This document shows, piece after piece, positions 51,140 through 61,735 of a stretch of DNA of 64,000 nucleotides. The notes beneath the pieces are model-generated. The model did not search any database, was not told where the DNA came from, and was given only the letters and a program-made list of their open reading frames with translations. How positions within the stretch are numbered: position 1 is the first letter of the stretch; the number at the start of each line of letters is the position of its first letter. Position numbers and translations under genes: made by a program. The stretch comes from Halovivax cerinus (lineage in GTDB: Archaea; Halobacteriota; Halobacteria; Halobacteriales; Natrialbaceae): contig NZ_CP101824.1 in NCBI RefSeq assembly GCF_024498195.1, forward strand, positions 744,001 through 808,000, read 5' to 3'.

Positions 51140-51341
51140 TCCGATTTATCCCCCGGCTGTCACATCCGAGCGGTATGGAGCGAACTCGTTGTCTGTGGAC
51201 GAGCGGGTCCACAGTCGGGGGCGATGGTCGGATCGGGGGCACCGCAACACGAACGCGCTCGTCGTTTCGGAACGGTACACTGCCGGGCGAACGAGGAGCG
51301 TCGACGACCGTCCGCGCTGGTAGATCCGGGTGGATGAAACG

Positions 51342-54300
51342 ATGACAGACCGACTCGTCACGTCGCGCGCGGGGCTACTCGCACTCGCGATCGTCCTGGT
51401 GACGGTGGCGGTCGGGGCGGCGACCGTCGGGGTCGGTGGCGCCCAGACCGCACAGTCGAGTCACACGATCGACGGCTGCGGGGTGATAAACCAGTCCGGG
51501 ACGTACGAGCTCACGGGGGACGTCACCGGAATCGATAATACCGACATGATCGGGGGCCAGGACACGCGTGCGGTCTGCCTCGACGTTCGGGCGGACGACG
51601 TCGTCATCGACGGGAACGGCCACGTCTTCGACGCGGCCGACGACGACTGGCAGTCCGAGCAATCGGCGATCCACGTCAACGGATCCGTCGACGGTCGCCA
51701 GAACGTCACCGTCCGGAACGTCGCGCTCACCGACTGGCCGCGAGGGATACTGGTCGACAACGCGGACGACGTCCTCGTCGACGGGATCGACATCCACGTC
51801 CGCGAGACGCGCTCCGCCTCGTTCGAGGCGGGCGTCGACTGGGGGTACGGGACGAGCTCGAACGTCACCGTCCGGGACAGTCGGTTCGAGGACACCTACG
51901 ACGCCGTTAGCCGTGGCGACGGGGCGAACATCGTCGTCGAGAACAACACCGTCTACGGGGCGATACAGGTCGTCGGCGAGAACGCGACGGTCGTCGATAA
52001 CGACGTCAGGGCGCACCCGGACGGCTCCGACGGTCGCGTACGCGTCGACGGAACGGACGGCCTCATCGCGCGGAATGCGATCGAGGACGGCACCGTCGAG
52101 GTTAGCGGGAGCGGGACAACCGTCCGGTCGAACGTGGTTCGTAACCTCTCCACCCCGGTCTTCGCGATGGACGTCAGCGGGGACGATCACGCAGTTCGGA
52201 ACAACACGATCGAGAACGCGCCGCGCGGCCTGGCCGTCGGCGGCAGCGGCCACGTCCTCAGAAACAACGCGATGGCCGAAAACGACGAGAACTTCCACCT
52301 CGGTCTCGATCAGACGACGACCGATCCGCTCGGCACATCCGACTTCGCCTCGCTGGATATCGACACCTCGAACACCGTCGACGGCGAGCCGATCCACCTC
52401 TTCGCGGGCGTCTCGGGTCACACGTTCGACGGGGACGGCTACGTCGCCTACGTCGACAGCGAGGACGTGACGATTCGCGACGTGAGCCTCTCGAACAGCA
52501 CGGACGGCGCGTTCCTCTACAACGTCACCGGTGCGACGGTGGAGAACGCGACGTTCACCGAGCATGCGAACGGGATCGAGGTCGCGAATTCGAGTGACGT
52601 GACGGTCTCTGGGAGTACGTTCGCGGATAACACCGTCCGCGGGATCTTTGGCCAGCCGGACGGCGGTGGTCTCGAGACCATCCGCGTTGCCAACAACACG
52701 GTCACGGGGACCGGCCAGGGAGTGGACACCGGTCTGTACGGGATCACGGCGAGGGCGACGAACCTGACGATCCGGGACAACGACGTTTCCGGGGGGGAAC
52801 ACGGTATCTACGGCGCCGGTGGAGGCGTGACTGTTCGGACCAACGACGTGACGGGGACCGGCGGTCACGGGATCTTCGTCGAAGGGGCCAACACCTCGAT
52901 CCGGTCGAACGCCGTCACGAACGCCGCCGGAACCGGTATCGTCCAGGACTACTGGAACGGCCGGAATCACGAGATCGTCGGGAACACGGTCGAAAACAGC
53001 GGGAACGCTGGCATTCGAACCCAGACGGGCGGCGTCGCCGTGACTGACAACGTCCTCCTCGACAACGCGGACGCCGGGGTCCACTTCAAGGGAGAAGGGA
53101 ATCACGTCGCGCGGAACAACACGGCGAGGCGCAACGAGTTCGGAATCAGACTGTACGATTACCATTCGGGACTCGGTGAGGATCATCCGATCAGCGACTC
53201 GCTGGTCGCGAACAACACCGTCACCGACAACACCGACACCGGAATCGCCGTGGGGACGACCTCTGAGAATAACACAATTCGGAACAACGACGCGACCGGC
53301 AACGGGGACGGGATCCTCCTCGAAGACGTCGGTCACCACCGCGTCGTCGACAACAACGTCTCCGGAAATACGGACGACGGCATCTACTTCCACGACTACC
53401 ACTCGCCCTACGAGTTCACGCCGACCGTGTTCCGTAACAACACGGCCACGGACAATGCCGGCGACGGGATCGAACTCTCGAACGCGAAGGCCGATTACAC
53501 CGATCAACCGAGCGGGCCGTTCGTAGTTCGCGAGAACCTGGTTCGTGACAACACTGGACAGGGGATCGTCGTCGGAAACTCGCTGAATGTCACCGTGGCC
53601 GACAACGGCCGCGTGAGCGGGAACGGCGAGACCGGTATCGAGGTGACCAACTCCGCGAACGTCTCCGTGACGAACCACACCGTGACGGACAACGGCGTCG
53701 TCGCGTCGTACGGCGTCGCCGGCTTCTTCGCGGGCGGGAGCGACGTGACCGTCTCGAACCTGACCGCCGATTCCAACGCCGATATCGGGATCTGGTTACA
53801 GAGTGTGGACGGCGTTAGCCTCGATTCGAGTGTCTCCGCGAGCGACAACGGCGGTGACGGGCTCTTCCTCGAAAACGCGCGGAACGTCACCGTCGACGGC
53901 GTGCCGGCCGACCGCAACGGCGGACACGGCGTCGAGATCGTCGACACGCAGTCGACGACGGTCCGCGACCTCTCGGCGAGCGACAACGGTCTCGCGGGAC
54001 TCTCTGTCAGCGTCGACAACGGTCCGGACGTCGAGAACGTGAGCGCGCGGAACCTGACGCTCGAGCGCAACGCGGTCGGCGTCGATACGCGGACGACCCA
54101 CAACCTGACGGTCGCGAACAGTACGATCCGGCACTCCAACGCGTCGAAGGCCCGGTTCGTCGCCGAAACCGAACTGATCGACGGCGAGGAGTTCCCCGTC
54201 AACGGGACTGGCATCGTCGGCGAGGCGTTGCTGGACGGCGCGCTCAGAAACAACACCATCGCGGGCAACGACGGTCGCGGGATCGTCGTGGCCCGCGCCG

Positions 54301-57300
54301 CGGACGGCTCCGCCATCGTCGGGAACGCGATCACGGACAACGGCGGTCACGGCGTCGAGTACCGCGCCGTCGACCGATCCTCGACCGTCGTCGACAATCA
54401 CGTCGCCGACAACGGCGGCACCGACCTCTATCCGCCCGCCGCGGAGAACGGCGATTCGGGGCTCTATTTCGAAGGGGCATCGAACGTCACGGTCCGGGCG
54501 AACACGATCGAGACCAACGTCGAACACGGAGTCTGGATCCGCGGCGGCAGTACCGACGCCACGGTCGTCGACAACACCGTCCGGTCGCACACGACCGCGA
54601 ACGCGAGCGGCCACGGCGTGTTCGTCGATAGTCTGCTCCTCGCCACGCCGGACGGTATCACCATCGAGGACAACGCGGTCACGGACAACGACTACGGCAT
54701 CACACTGTTCGACCAGAACGGCAGCGTCGTCCGCGGAAACGACGTCGGCGGGAACGACGTCGGGGTCCGGTTCGGTTCCTCGACGATTCCCGTCTCGATC
54801 CAGGAGACGACCGAGTGCACCAACGACGGTGTGCTCGAGACGCGAAACGTCTACGGCGGCGCGACAGCCGGCGTGATCGCCGACAACGACGTCGAGAGCG
54901 AGCGGACGGGCCTCAAGGTGATCACGCATCCCTCGCAGGTCAACGTCTGTGACGGCTCGGTCGTCCTGGAACGGTACGACGATCCGACGATCGAGGATAC
55001 CACGATCGCGAACAACCACGTCAACGCGTCGAACCCGTTCAACGTCTCGCGAACCCGCCTCGACTATCCGTCGACGGCCTACCAGTCCGAGTTGAACGGC
55101 ACCAACGCATGGAACGCGACGAAGACCCGGACCGGCAACGTCCTCGGCGGCCCTTACCGCGCTGGGAACGCCTGGACCACTCCCGACGGCACCGGCGTGA
55201 GTCAGACCTGCGACGACGCCGACGGCGACGGCATCTGCGACACGGAGACGATGACCGTCGGGACGAACAACGTCGATCACTTGCCGCTGGCGCAGACCCA
55301 GCCCGGCTACGTCACCGCGGCGATCGATTCGACGACGGCACCCGTCGTCTCCGGCGAACCGCTCGGCGTGACCGCGACCTTCACGAACACGGGAGACAAC
55401 GCGTCGACGCAGTCGGCCTCGCTGTCCATCGACGGCTCGACGATCGACTCGACGTCGATCTCGCTCGCGGCCGGCGCGTCGACCACGGAGACGTTCACCT
55501 GGACGCCGACCGCGGCGGACGTGGGAACCCACACCGCGACGATCGACTCCGGCTCGGCCACGGCCGAGACCGAGGTCACCGTCCGACCGAACCTGTCGGT
55601 GACGATCGACGGAACGAACGCGCCGATCACCGACACGCAGACGCTCGCGGTCGAGACCACGATCGCGAACAACCGCGACACCGAGGTCACCGAAACCGTC
55701 GAACTCCGGGACTTCGACGGGACCGTCGTCGACAGCCGGGAGGTCACCCTCTCCGGTGGCGCGTCGACGTCGGCCCAGTTCGCCTGGGAGACCGCTGCCG
55801 GTGACGACGCGACGGGCGACGTGTCCGTCCTGAGCCAGCACGACACGGCGACGGAGACGGTCACGATCCGTTCGGGACTGCTCACGGGGTGCCAGACGAT
55901 CGACCAACCCGGCCGCTATCGGCTCGGAAGCGACCTCTCGGTCGGGAGTGCGCCCTGTCTGACCGTGGGTGCGTCCGAGGTGACGATCGACGGTCAGGGC
56001 CACGCGGTCAACGGCACTGGAAGCGGAACCGGGGTTCTCGTCGACGTGGCGAGCGGGGCGACCGCGAACGTCTCGCTCGCGAACCTGACCGTTCGAGACG
56101 TCGATACGGCCGTCTCGGCCACCGTCCCGGACGACGGCTCGCTCTCCGGCATCGCGCTCGACTCGGTGAGTACCGAGACGACGAGCGGCACCGGCCTGGC
56201 CGTCGCCGTCGGTGAGAACGGGGTCGTCGAGGACGTGGCGGTCACCGACAGCACCCTTTCGACCGGAGACGGCGGGGTCCGAATCGAGGACGACTACGGG
56301 GCGAACGCGACGGTTCGCGACGTCGATATCGCAAACAGCACCGTCGACGTCGGCGGCTACGACCCCGGAATCAGTCTGAGCCTGACAGACGAGACCAGTC
56401 GGATCGACGACGTTCGTATCGCAGACAATGCGATCTCCGCGAGCGAAACCGCGGTACTGTTCGACTACAGCGGCGACGGGACGACGGTCGAATCGGTCCA
56501 GGTCGTGGACAACGACGTCGAGAGTGCGTCCAATCAGGGGCTGACGATCGATGGCGCCGCCACCGGAACGACCGCGCGAAACGTCCACGTCGCTGGCAAC
56601 AACGTCTCGTCCGGATCTGAGGGGCTGTCAGTCGCGCTCGAGAGCGGCGACGTCTCCGTCGAGAACCTCACTATCGCCGACAACGTGATCGCGACCGACG
56701 GGAGCGACGGCCTCTCGCTCGAAGCCGCCGATTCGGGCGTCACCGTCCAGGACACCGAGCTCCGAAACAACACGATCCGGTCGGCGTCGATCGGGATGTA
56801 TCTCGACGTCGGTGGGAGCTACCAGGGCGGCGCATCGTACGACCTCGCGGTCGTCGAGAACGACGTCGACGCGTTCACCAGCACGGGTATCGACGTCTAC
56901 GAGGTCGCGGTCAACGAGTCGACGCGACTGTCGATCACCGACAACACGATCACGACCGCGAGCGGTTCGACGACCGGCGTCGCACTCGAGACGACCAACG
57001 GGTCGACACCGGTCGGCGCGACGATCGACGTCAGTCGAAACGACGTCGAGACGGGCGGTGACGCGGTGGCGATCGACAGCGGCTCGGACTGGCTGGGGCC
57101 GATCGACGTCACTGAGAACGATCTGGACGTACCCGGGGACGGCGTTCGAAACGACGCGACGGGCGTCGGCGGCCAGGCCTGGGTGAACGCGACCGGAAAC
57201 TACTGGGGCAGCGCCGACGGGCCGTCGAGCCCGGGCCCCGACGCAGACCCGGTGACGGGCACACTCGCCGACGGGGCCGGGAGCAGCGTCACGAACGGCT

Positions 57301-60300
57301 CCACGACGGGCGTCGCGAACGTCCACTTCGATCCGTTCGAATCGTCACCGGTCGCGGGTTCGAACGTCTCGATCACGATCGATTCGACGAACTCGCCGGT
57401 CACCGCCGGCGAGACGCTCTCGGTCACGGCCACCGTCGAGAACACCGGCTCGACCCAGCTCCTGCGAACCGTCGGGCTCGCGACCGACGGGGGAACCGTG
57501 CGGGACTCGACGGACGTGACGCTCGCCGGGGGTGAATCGCGAACGGTCACGCTCGAGTGGGCCACCGCGTCCGCCGACGCGGGCACCTACACCGCGACCG
57601 TTCAGACCACGGGCGACGCCGACTCGACCGAGGTAACGCTCGAAGACGGCGGGCCAGGAGACGCCACGCCGATCGGCGGCTGTACGGTCATCGACTCGCC
57701 GGGTACCTACGAACTGTCCGGATCGATCGCGAGTACGTCGGCCGAAACCTGCATCGAGATCACCGCCTCGAACGTCACGTTCGACGGCCAGGGCCACGCG
57801 ATCGAGCGCAGCGGCGGTTCGGGGCAATACGCCATCAGCGCGGGCATGGTCTCGAACGTCACGGTCGAGAACGTCGTTCTCGACGACTGGGGCGAAGCCG
57901 GCGTCTCGGTCTTCGACGCGACGGACGTTGCGGTGCGAGACTCGATACTGCGGAACAACCAGACCAGCATCGACGTCTCGCAGACGAGCAGCGACGTCCT
58001 GATCCAGAACAACACGGTCAGGAACGTCACGCCGCACGGAATCGGCCCGTCTGGCTCGAACGTCACCGTTCGCGACAACGTGGTGCTCGACGGCGAGGAC
58101 GGGATCACCGTCCTCGACGCCGGCGCCGGCGGCGTGACGCTCGTCGATAATTCGGTGCAGACCAACTCGAACGCGGGCATCCGAGTGCAGGCAGATGGGG
58201 TGACGCTCCGGAACAACACCGCCACGGACAACGTCCGCGGCGTCTGGCTCTACGGCGCGTCGGACATCACTGCGAACGCGACGACGTTCGCGGACAACGT
58301 CCACGGGACCGTCGAGTCGACCCCGGGCTCCGGCGGCGCAGCGGCGACGAACAACACGTTCAAAGACGCCGACCTCGGCTACGACGGAGCCACGGTCACG
58401 TTCACCGTCGGCAACGCGACGGTCACGTCGGAGACACTTCAGAGCGCTCCCGCGCTCCCGAGTGGAACCACGGACATCGGCGTCTTCCTCAGCGCCGGCA
58501 TGCTCGAGAACGGATACGTCGACGCGACGGTCGCGTACGACGACGCGGCCGTCTCGCACGTCGACGAGTCGACGCTCTCGGTCTGGCACAATCAGAGCAC
58601 CTGGACCGACGTCGGCGGCTCGCTCGATACCGGCGCGAACACCATCGCGAAGAACCTGACGACCAGCGGCCACTACGCCGTGCTCGCGGACGACGGCTCG
58701 TCCGGGCAGGCGCCGACGGCCGCCTTCGACTACGCGCCGTCGAGTCCGGTGGCGGGTGATACCGTCACGTTCGACGCCTCGGGGTCGGCAGACCCCGACG
58801 GGTCGATCACGACCTACGAGTGGGACGTCGACGGCGACGGGAGCTACGAGAAGAGCGGCGCGAGTCCGACGGTCGATCACAGCTACCCATCCGACGGCAC
58901 CTACGACGTCACGCTTCGCGTGACCGACGACGACGGAAACACGGATACCGTCTCGAAGACCGTCACGGTCGCGGCCCAGGAGCCGCCGACGGCGACGTTC
59001 ACTATCGCGCCGACGACGCCGAACCCGACGGAGACGGTGACGTTCGACGCGTCGGCCGCGTCCGATCCCAACGGGACGATCACCACCTACGAGTGGGACG
59101 TCGACGGCGACGGCAACTACGAACGGGCCGGCGCGAGTCCGACGATCGATCACGCGTACGCGTCCGCGGGGACGTACGACGTCACCCTCCGCGTGACCGA
59201 CGACGACGGCGCGACGAACGCGACGACGCGGCCGGTCACGGTCGTCGACACGACCGATCCCACCGTCGAGCTGACCGGTATCGGTCGGTCGTCCACGAGT
59301 CTCGCCGCACCGACCGGTCAGACGATCCACACGAACGGCTCGCTCGCGTTCGAACTCGACGCGAACGGGACGCCGGGGACGGCCGTCAGCTCGTCCGTGA
59401 CCCTCCGGGCCTCGTTCGCCAACTTCGACTCCGTCGTCGCCGCGACGCACGACGGGGGCGATACGTGGACCGGCACTACCGACCTCTCGGGGCTGGTTGA
59501 CGACGGGAACTACTCCGTGAACGCCTCGGCGGTCGACGCCGGGGGCAACCTGAACGAGACGGCGGCCGACGTGACGGTTCGCCTCGATCGCGAGTCGCCC
59601 ACCCTGGGCGCGAGCGTCTCGCGGGTGAACGACACCGCGGGGCAGGTCATCCTCAGAGCGTCCGAACCGCTCGCCGACGCCCCGTCGATCACGGTCGAGA
59701 CGCCCAACGGAACGACCGAGACGGCGACGATCGTCGATTCGTACCCGAGACTCTGGAACGCGACGTTCTCGCTGAACGGGACCGGCCAGTACAACGTCAC
59801 CGCCACAGGAACCGACCGCGCGGGGAACGTCGGAACGGGCACCGCGACGTCGGTGATCGGCACGGTCTCGACGGGGAGTGGTGCCACCTCGGACGGCCAC
59901 GTCTCGACGGACACCGACTCGGCGGCAACCGGCAACGCCACGACGGACGCCGACGGTACGACGAACAACACCGCCACGGTCGTCCTCCGACCGTCCGGCC
60001 TGTTCGTCGACGTCACCACCGACCAGCCGGCGACCGACTCGGTCGTGCTGACCGAGAGCGACACGCCGGTCGAACCACTCGCGTCCGGGACCGCCGGCGT
60101 CTCCTTCCTGAACGGCGAGTTCGGCGACGCCATCGCGGGGAACCTCTCGCACGCGGAGATCGGCATCCCCGTGACCTCGGGGGCACTCCCGCCGGGCGTC
60201 GACGCGTCGGCCGTCGAGATCCGACACTACGACGAGGCGGCGGCCACCTGGGCGTCGATCCCCACGACCGTCGAGAACCGCTCCGTCGACGGGACGACCC

Positions 60301-61304
60301 GGGAGTACTGGGTCGCGAACGTCACGCACTTCTCGACGTACGGGGCCGTCGTCGTCGACGATACCGCACCGACCATCGAGTCCGCGACGCCGAGTGGCGA
60401 CCTCGATCCGGGGACCACGAACGCCACCGTCGAGTTCACCTACGGCGACGCGGTGAGCGCGGTCGACCCGTCGACCGTCTCGCTCTCGTTCGACGGATCG
60501 ACCGTCACGGGTGCCGAAAACGCCTCGATCACCGGGGAGTGGGCGTCGTACAACGCGACCGGTCTCGCACCCGGCGACCACACCGCGTCCGTGACCGTGA
60601 CCGACGCCGCAGGCAACAGCCGAACCGGCGAGACGACGTTCACGATCCCGGATGGAGACGGAGGCGGGCCGGGCCTGCCGCCCGCCCCACCGGGCGACGG
60701 CGACGACCCCGAGCCCGGCCAGCCGATCGAGGACGCGAACCCCGACGAACCGGGCGTCCAGGTGATCTTCCCCGACGGTCCGCTCGCGGCGATCTCCTTC
60801 GACGACCAGAGCGCAGCAGGCGCCGGGAACGTGGTCGTCACCGAACCAGCGACGGCGCCGGGCGCGCTAACCGACCGGTACGGGGCGGAACGAGTGCTGC
60901 TGGTCGCCGACGTCACCGTTCCGGAGTCGGTCGCCGACAGCGACGGGAGCGTGGTGTTCCGGCTCTCGCCGTCGGCCCTCGGCGACTACGCGACCGACTC
61001 ACTCCGTGTCGTCCGCGTCGACGACGGATCCGTCGACGAACTCGAGACGCACGTCGACGACTCAGGCACCGGTACACGGTCGGTCACCGGCGAGACGTCC
61101 GGCTTCTCGACCGTCGCAGTCGTCGCCGTCGACGACGACCCGTCCGCCGGCGACGGCACGGACGGAACCGACTCCCCGGCCGGAAACGAGTCCGACGGCT
61201 CCGACGGAGACGGATCGGCGGACGGCGTGCCCACCGTCGGCCCCGCTGTCGCGCTCCTGGCCTTCCTCCTCGCCGCGGCCGTCGCCGCTCGCCGGGACGC
61301 CTGA
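51342..61304 (+). CDS. Giant secreted beta-helix surface protein (3,320 residues)
   Basis: The signal peptide is about 1-36 (ends VGGAQTAQ). Three right-handed beta-helix blocks of NosD/PbH1 type each open with a Cys-containing start (HTIDGCGVINQSGTYEL; LTGCQTIDQPGRYRL; IGGCTVIDSPGTYEL) at about residues 40, 1515 and 2110. The first runs to about 1320. CARDB modules separate them. Two PKD domains follow (about 2456-2545, 2548-2636), then Ig-like modules. A GGPGLPPAPP linker and a PGF-pre-PGF-like domain (about 3135-3263) come next. The last helix ends in basic residues, with VPTVGP in the place of the usual PGF. Many N-x-S/T sequons suggest heavy glycosylation. It may bind or degrade polysaccharide. 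ATG 51342 is used rather than GTG 51330. Confidence 0.9.
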   Translation: MTDRLVTSRAGLLALAIVLVTVAVGAATVGVGGAQTAQSSHTIDGCGVINQSGTYELTGDVTGIDNTDMIGGQDTRAVCLDVRADDVVIDGNGHVFDAADDDWQSEQSAIHVNGSVDGRQNVTVRNVALTDWPRGILVDNADDVLVDGIDIHVRETRSASFEAGVDWGYGTSSNVTVRDSRFEDTYDAVSRGDGANIVVENNTVYGAIQVVGENATVVDNDVRAHPDGSDGRVRVDGTDGLIARNAIEDGTVEVSGSGTTVRSNVVRNLSTPVFAMDVSGDDHAVRNNTIENAPRGLAVGGSGHVLRNNAMAENDENFHLGLDQTTTDPLGTSDFASLDIDTSNTVDGEPIHLFAGVSGHTFDGDGYVAYVDSEDVTIRDVSLSNSTDGAFLYNVTGATVENATFTEHANGIEVANSSDVTVSGSTFADNTVRGIFGQPDGGGLETIRVANNTVTGTGQGVDTGLYGITARATNLTIRDNDVSGGEHGIYGAGGGVTVRTNDVTGTGGHGIFVEGANTSIRSNAVTNAAGTGIVQDYWNGRNHEIVGNTVENSGNAGIRTQTGGVAVTDNVLLDNADAGVHFKGEGNHVARNNTARRNEFGIRLYDYHSGLGEDHPISDSLVANNTVTDNTDTGIAVGTTSENNTIRNNDATGNGDGILLEDVGHHRVVDNNVSGNTDDGIYFHDYHSPYEFTPTVFRNNTATDNAGDGIELSNAKADYTDQPSGPFVVRENLVRDNTGQGIVVGNSLNVTVADNGRVSGNGETGIEVTNSANVSVTNHTVTDNGVVASYGVAGFFAGGSDVTVSNLTADSNADIGIWLQSVDGVSLDSSVSASDNGGDGLFLENARNVTVDGVPADRNGGHGVEIVDTQSTTVRDLSASDNGLAGLSVSVDNGPDVENVSARNLTLERNAVGVDTRTTHNLTVANSTIRHSNASKARFVAETELIDGEEFPVNGTGIVGEALLDGALRNNTIAGNDGRGIVVARAADGSAIVGNAITDNGGHGVEYRAVDRSSTVVDNHVADNGGTDLYPPAAENGDSGLYFEGASNVTVRANTIETNVEHGVWIRGGSTDATVVDNTVRSHTTANASGHGVFVDSLLLATPDGITIEDNAVTDNDYGITLFDQNGSVVRGNDVGGNDVGVRFGSSTIPVSIQETTECTNDGVLETRNVYGGATAGVIADNDVESERTGLKVITHPSQVNVCDGSVVLERYDDPTIEDTTIANNHVNASNPFNVSRTRLDYPSTAYQSELNGTNAWNATKTRTGNVLGGPYRAGNAWTTPDGTGVSQTCDDADGDGICDTETMTVGTNNVDHLPLAQTQPGYVTAAIDSTTAPVVSGEPLGVTATFTNTGDNASTQSASLSIDGSTIDSTSISLAAGASTTETFTWTPTAADVGTHTATIDSGSATAETEVTVRPNLSVTIDGTNAPITDTQTLAVETTIANNRDTEVTETVELRDFDGTVVDSREVTLSGGASTSAQFAWETAAGDDATGDVSVLSQHDTATETVTIRSGLLTGCQTIDQPGRYRLGSDLSVGSAPCLTVGASEVTIDGQGHAVNGTGSGTGVLVDVASGATANVSLANLTVRDVDTAVSATVPDDGSLSGIALDSVSTETTSGTGLAVAVGENGVVEDVAVTDSTLSTGDGGVRIEDDYGANATVRDVDIANSTVDVGGYDPGISLSLTDETSRIDDVRIADNAISASETAVLFDYSGDGTTVESVQVVDNDVESASNQGLTIDGAATGTTARNVHVAGNNVSSGSEGLSVALESGDVSVENLTIADNVIATDGSDGLSLEAADSGVTVQDTELRNNTIRSASIGMYLDVGGSYQGGASYDLAVVENDVDAFTSTGIDVYEVAVNESTRLSITDNTITTASGSTTGVALETTNGSTPVGATIDVSRNDVETGGDAVAIDSGSDWLGPIDVTENDLDVPGDGVRNDATGVGGQAWVNATGNYWGSADGPSSPGPDADPVTGTLADGAGSSVTNGSTTGVANVHFDPFESSPVAGSNVSITIDSTNSPVTAGETLSVTATVENTGSTQLLRTVGLATDGGTVRDSTDVTLAGGESRTVTLEWATASADAGTYTATVQTTGDADSTEVTLEDGGPGDATPIGGCTVIDSPGTYELSGSIASTSAETCIEITASNVTFDGQGHAIERSGGSGQYAISAGMVSNVTVENVVLDDWGEAGVSVFDATDVAVRDSILRNNQTSIDVSQTSSDVLIQNNTVRNVTPHGIGPSGSNVTVRDNVVLDGEDGITVLDAGAGGVTLVDNSVQTNSNAGIRVQADGVTLRNNTATDNVRGVWLYGASDITANATTFADNVHGTVESTPGSGGAAATNNTFKDADLGYDGATVTFTVGNATVTSETLQSAPALPSGTTDIGVFLSAGMLENGYVDATVAYDDAAVSHVDESTLSVWHNQSTWTDVGGSLDTGANTIAKNLTTSGHYAVLADDGSSGQAPTAAFDYAPSSPVAGDTVTFDASGSADPDGSITTYEWDVDGDGSYEKSGASPTVDHSYPSDGTYDVTLRVTDDDGNTDTVSKTVTVAAQEPPTATFTIAPTTPNPTETVTFDASAASDPNGTITTYEWDVDGDGNYERAGASPTIDHAYASAGTYDVTLRVTDDDGATNATTRPVTVVDTTDPTVELTGIGRSSTSLAAPTGQTIHTNGSLAFELDANGTPGTAVSSSVTLRASFANFDSVVAATHDGGDTWTGTTDLSGLVDDGNYSVNASAVDAGGNLNETAADVTVRLDRESPTLGASVSRVNDTAGQVILRASEPLADAPSITVETPNGTTETATIVDSYPRLWNATFSLNGTGQYNVTATGTDRAGNVGTGTATSVIGTVSTGSGATSDGHVSTDTDSAATGNATTDADGTTNNTATVVLRPSGLFVDVTTDQPATDSVVLTESDTPVEPLASGTAGVSFLNGEFGDAIAGNLSHAEIGIPVTSGALPPGVDASAVEIRHYDEAAATWASIPTTVENRSVDGTTREYWVANVTHFSTYGAVVVDDTAPTIESATPSGDLDPGTTNATVEFTYGDAVSAVDPSTVSLSFDGSTVTGAENASITGEWASYNATGLAPGDHTASVTVTDAAGNSRTGETTFTIPDGDGGGPGLPPAPPGDGDDPEPGQPIEDANPDEPGVQVIFPDGPLAAISFDDQSAAGAGNVVVTEPATAPGALTDRYGAERVLLVADVTVPESVADSDGSVVFRLSPSALGDYATDSLRVVRVDDGSVDELETHVDDSGTGTRSVTGETSGFSTVAVVAVDDDPSAGDGTDGTDSPAGNESDGSDGDGSADGVPTVGPAVALLAFLLAAAVAARRDA

Positions 61305-61464
61305 ACCGGCGGACGGCGGCGGTTCTGTCGTAGCACTCGCGTCCGCCCGCTGTGTTCTACTCACTCTGGTACTCGCGTTCGCATGGTCTCGGTACTCGAC
61401 CTCGGTCGCCAGCCGCCGCGTCTCGCCCCGAACTCTCGCCGAGGACGTGTAAACGTTTAATTGG

Positions 61465-61486
61465 GTGTGGCGGCGAGTCCGCGACG
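61465..61486 (+). promoter_or_regulatory. Start region of DUF3311-symporter pair
   Basis: The AT-rich gtaaacgtttaattggg at 61450-61466 lies 20-37 bp before ATG 61487 and is the only AT-rich patch in the 182-bp gap. It includes the palindrome aaacgttt. Confidence 0.45.
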
Positions 61487-61735
61487 ATGAAGGCGATTTC
61501 CCGCGTCGAGCGGCTCGGGTGGGTGGCGGCGATGGCCGTCGTCGTCGCGCTCACCGTGCCGTGGTTTCTGTGGGGTAGCGACCGACTCGTCGCCGGCCTC
61601 CCGCTCTGGCTCTGGTGGTTCGTCGGCTGGATGTGCCTCGCCGCCGTCGTGTTCGGCCTGTTCGCCAGACGAGCCTGGGGGCTCGGGATCACCCACAGCG
61701 TCGGTTCCGACCGACCGGCGGGTGAGCGGTCGTGA
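61487..61735 (+). CDS. DUF3311 small membrane subunit of symporter
   Basis: This 82-residue protein has two hydrophobic helices (VAAMAVVVALTVPWFLW and LPLWLWWFVGWMCLAAVVFG). DUF3311 proteins are encoded just before sodium-solute symporters and are thought to form a complex with them. Its stop overlaps the symporter GTG by four bases, so the two are translationally coupled. Confidence 0.85.
   Translation: MKAISRVERLGWVAAMAVVVALTVPWFLWGSDRLVAGLPLWLWWFVGWMCLAAVVFGLFARRAWGLGITHSVGSDRPAGERS

Larger units (their letters stand above)
50747..51341. other. 595-bp gene-free gap with IS-like hairpin and palindrome
   Basis: No intact gene is supported. A hairpin at 51024-51041 (cccgccg, loop tgag, cgacggg; one mismatch) sits in the tcctccccgcc...gggattctcgc context usual at haloarchaeal IS200/IS605 ends. 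A second hairpin at 51122-51139 (gccctag, loop acac, ctagggc) is perfect. Both could be decayed mobile-element ends or control elements for the giant gene that follows. Confidence 0.55.

Noticed and set aside
51375-60581. Long minus-strand frames (up to about 1,080 codons) opposite the giant gene
   Set aside because: They are mirror frames of GC-rich beta-helix codons. The products are Arg/Asp/Val-biased and have no domains, while the plus strand has a continuous, domain-rich protein.
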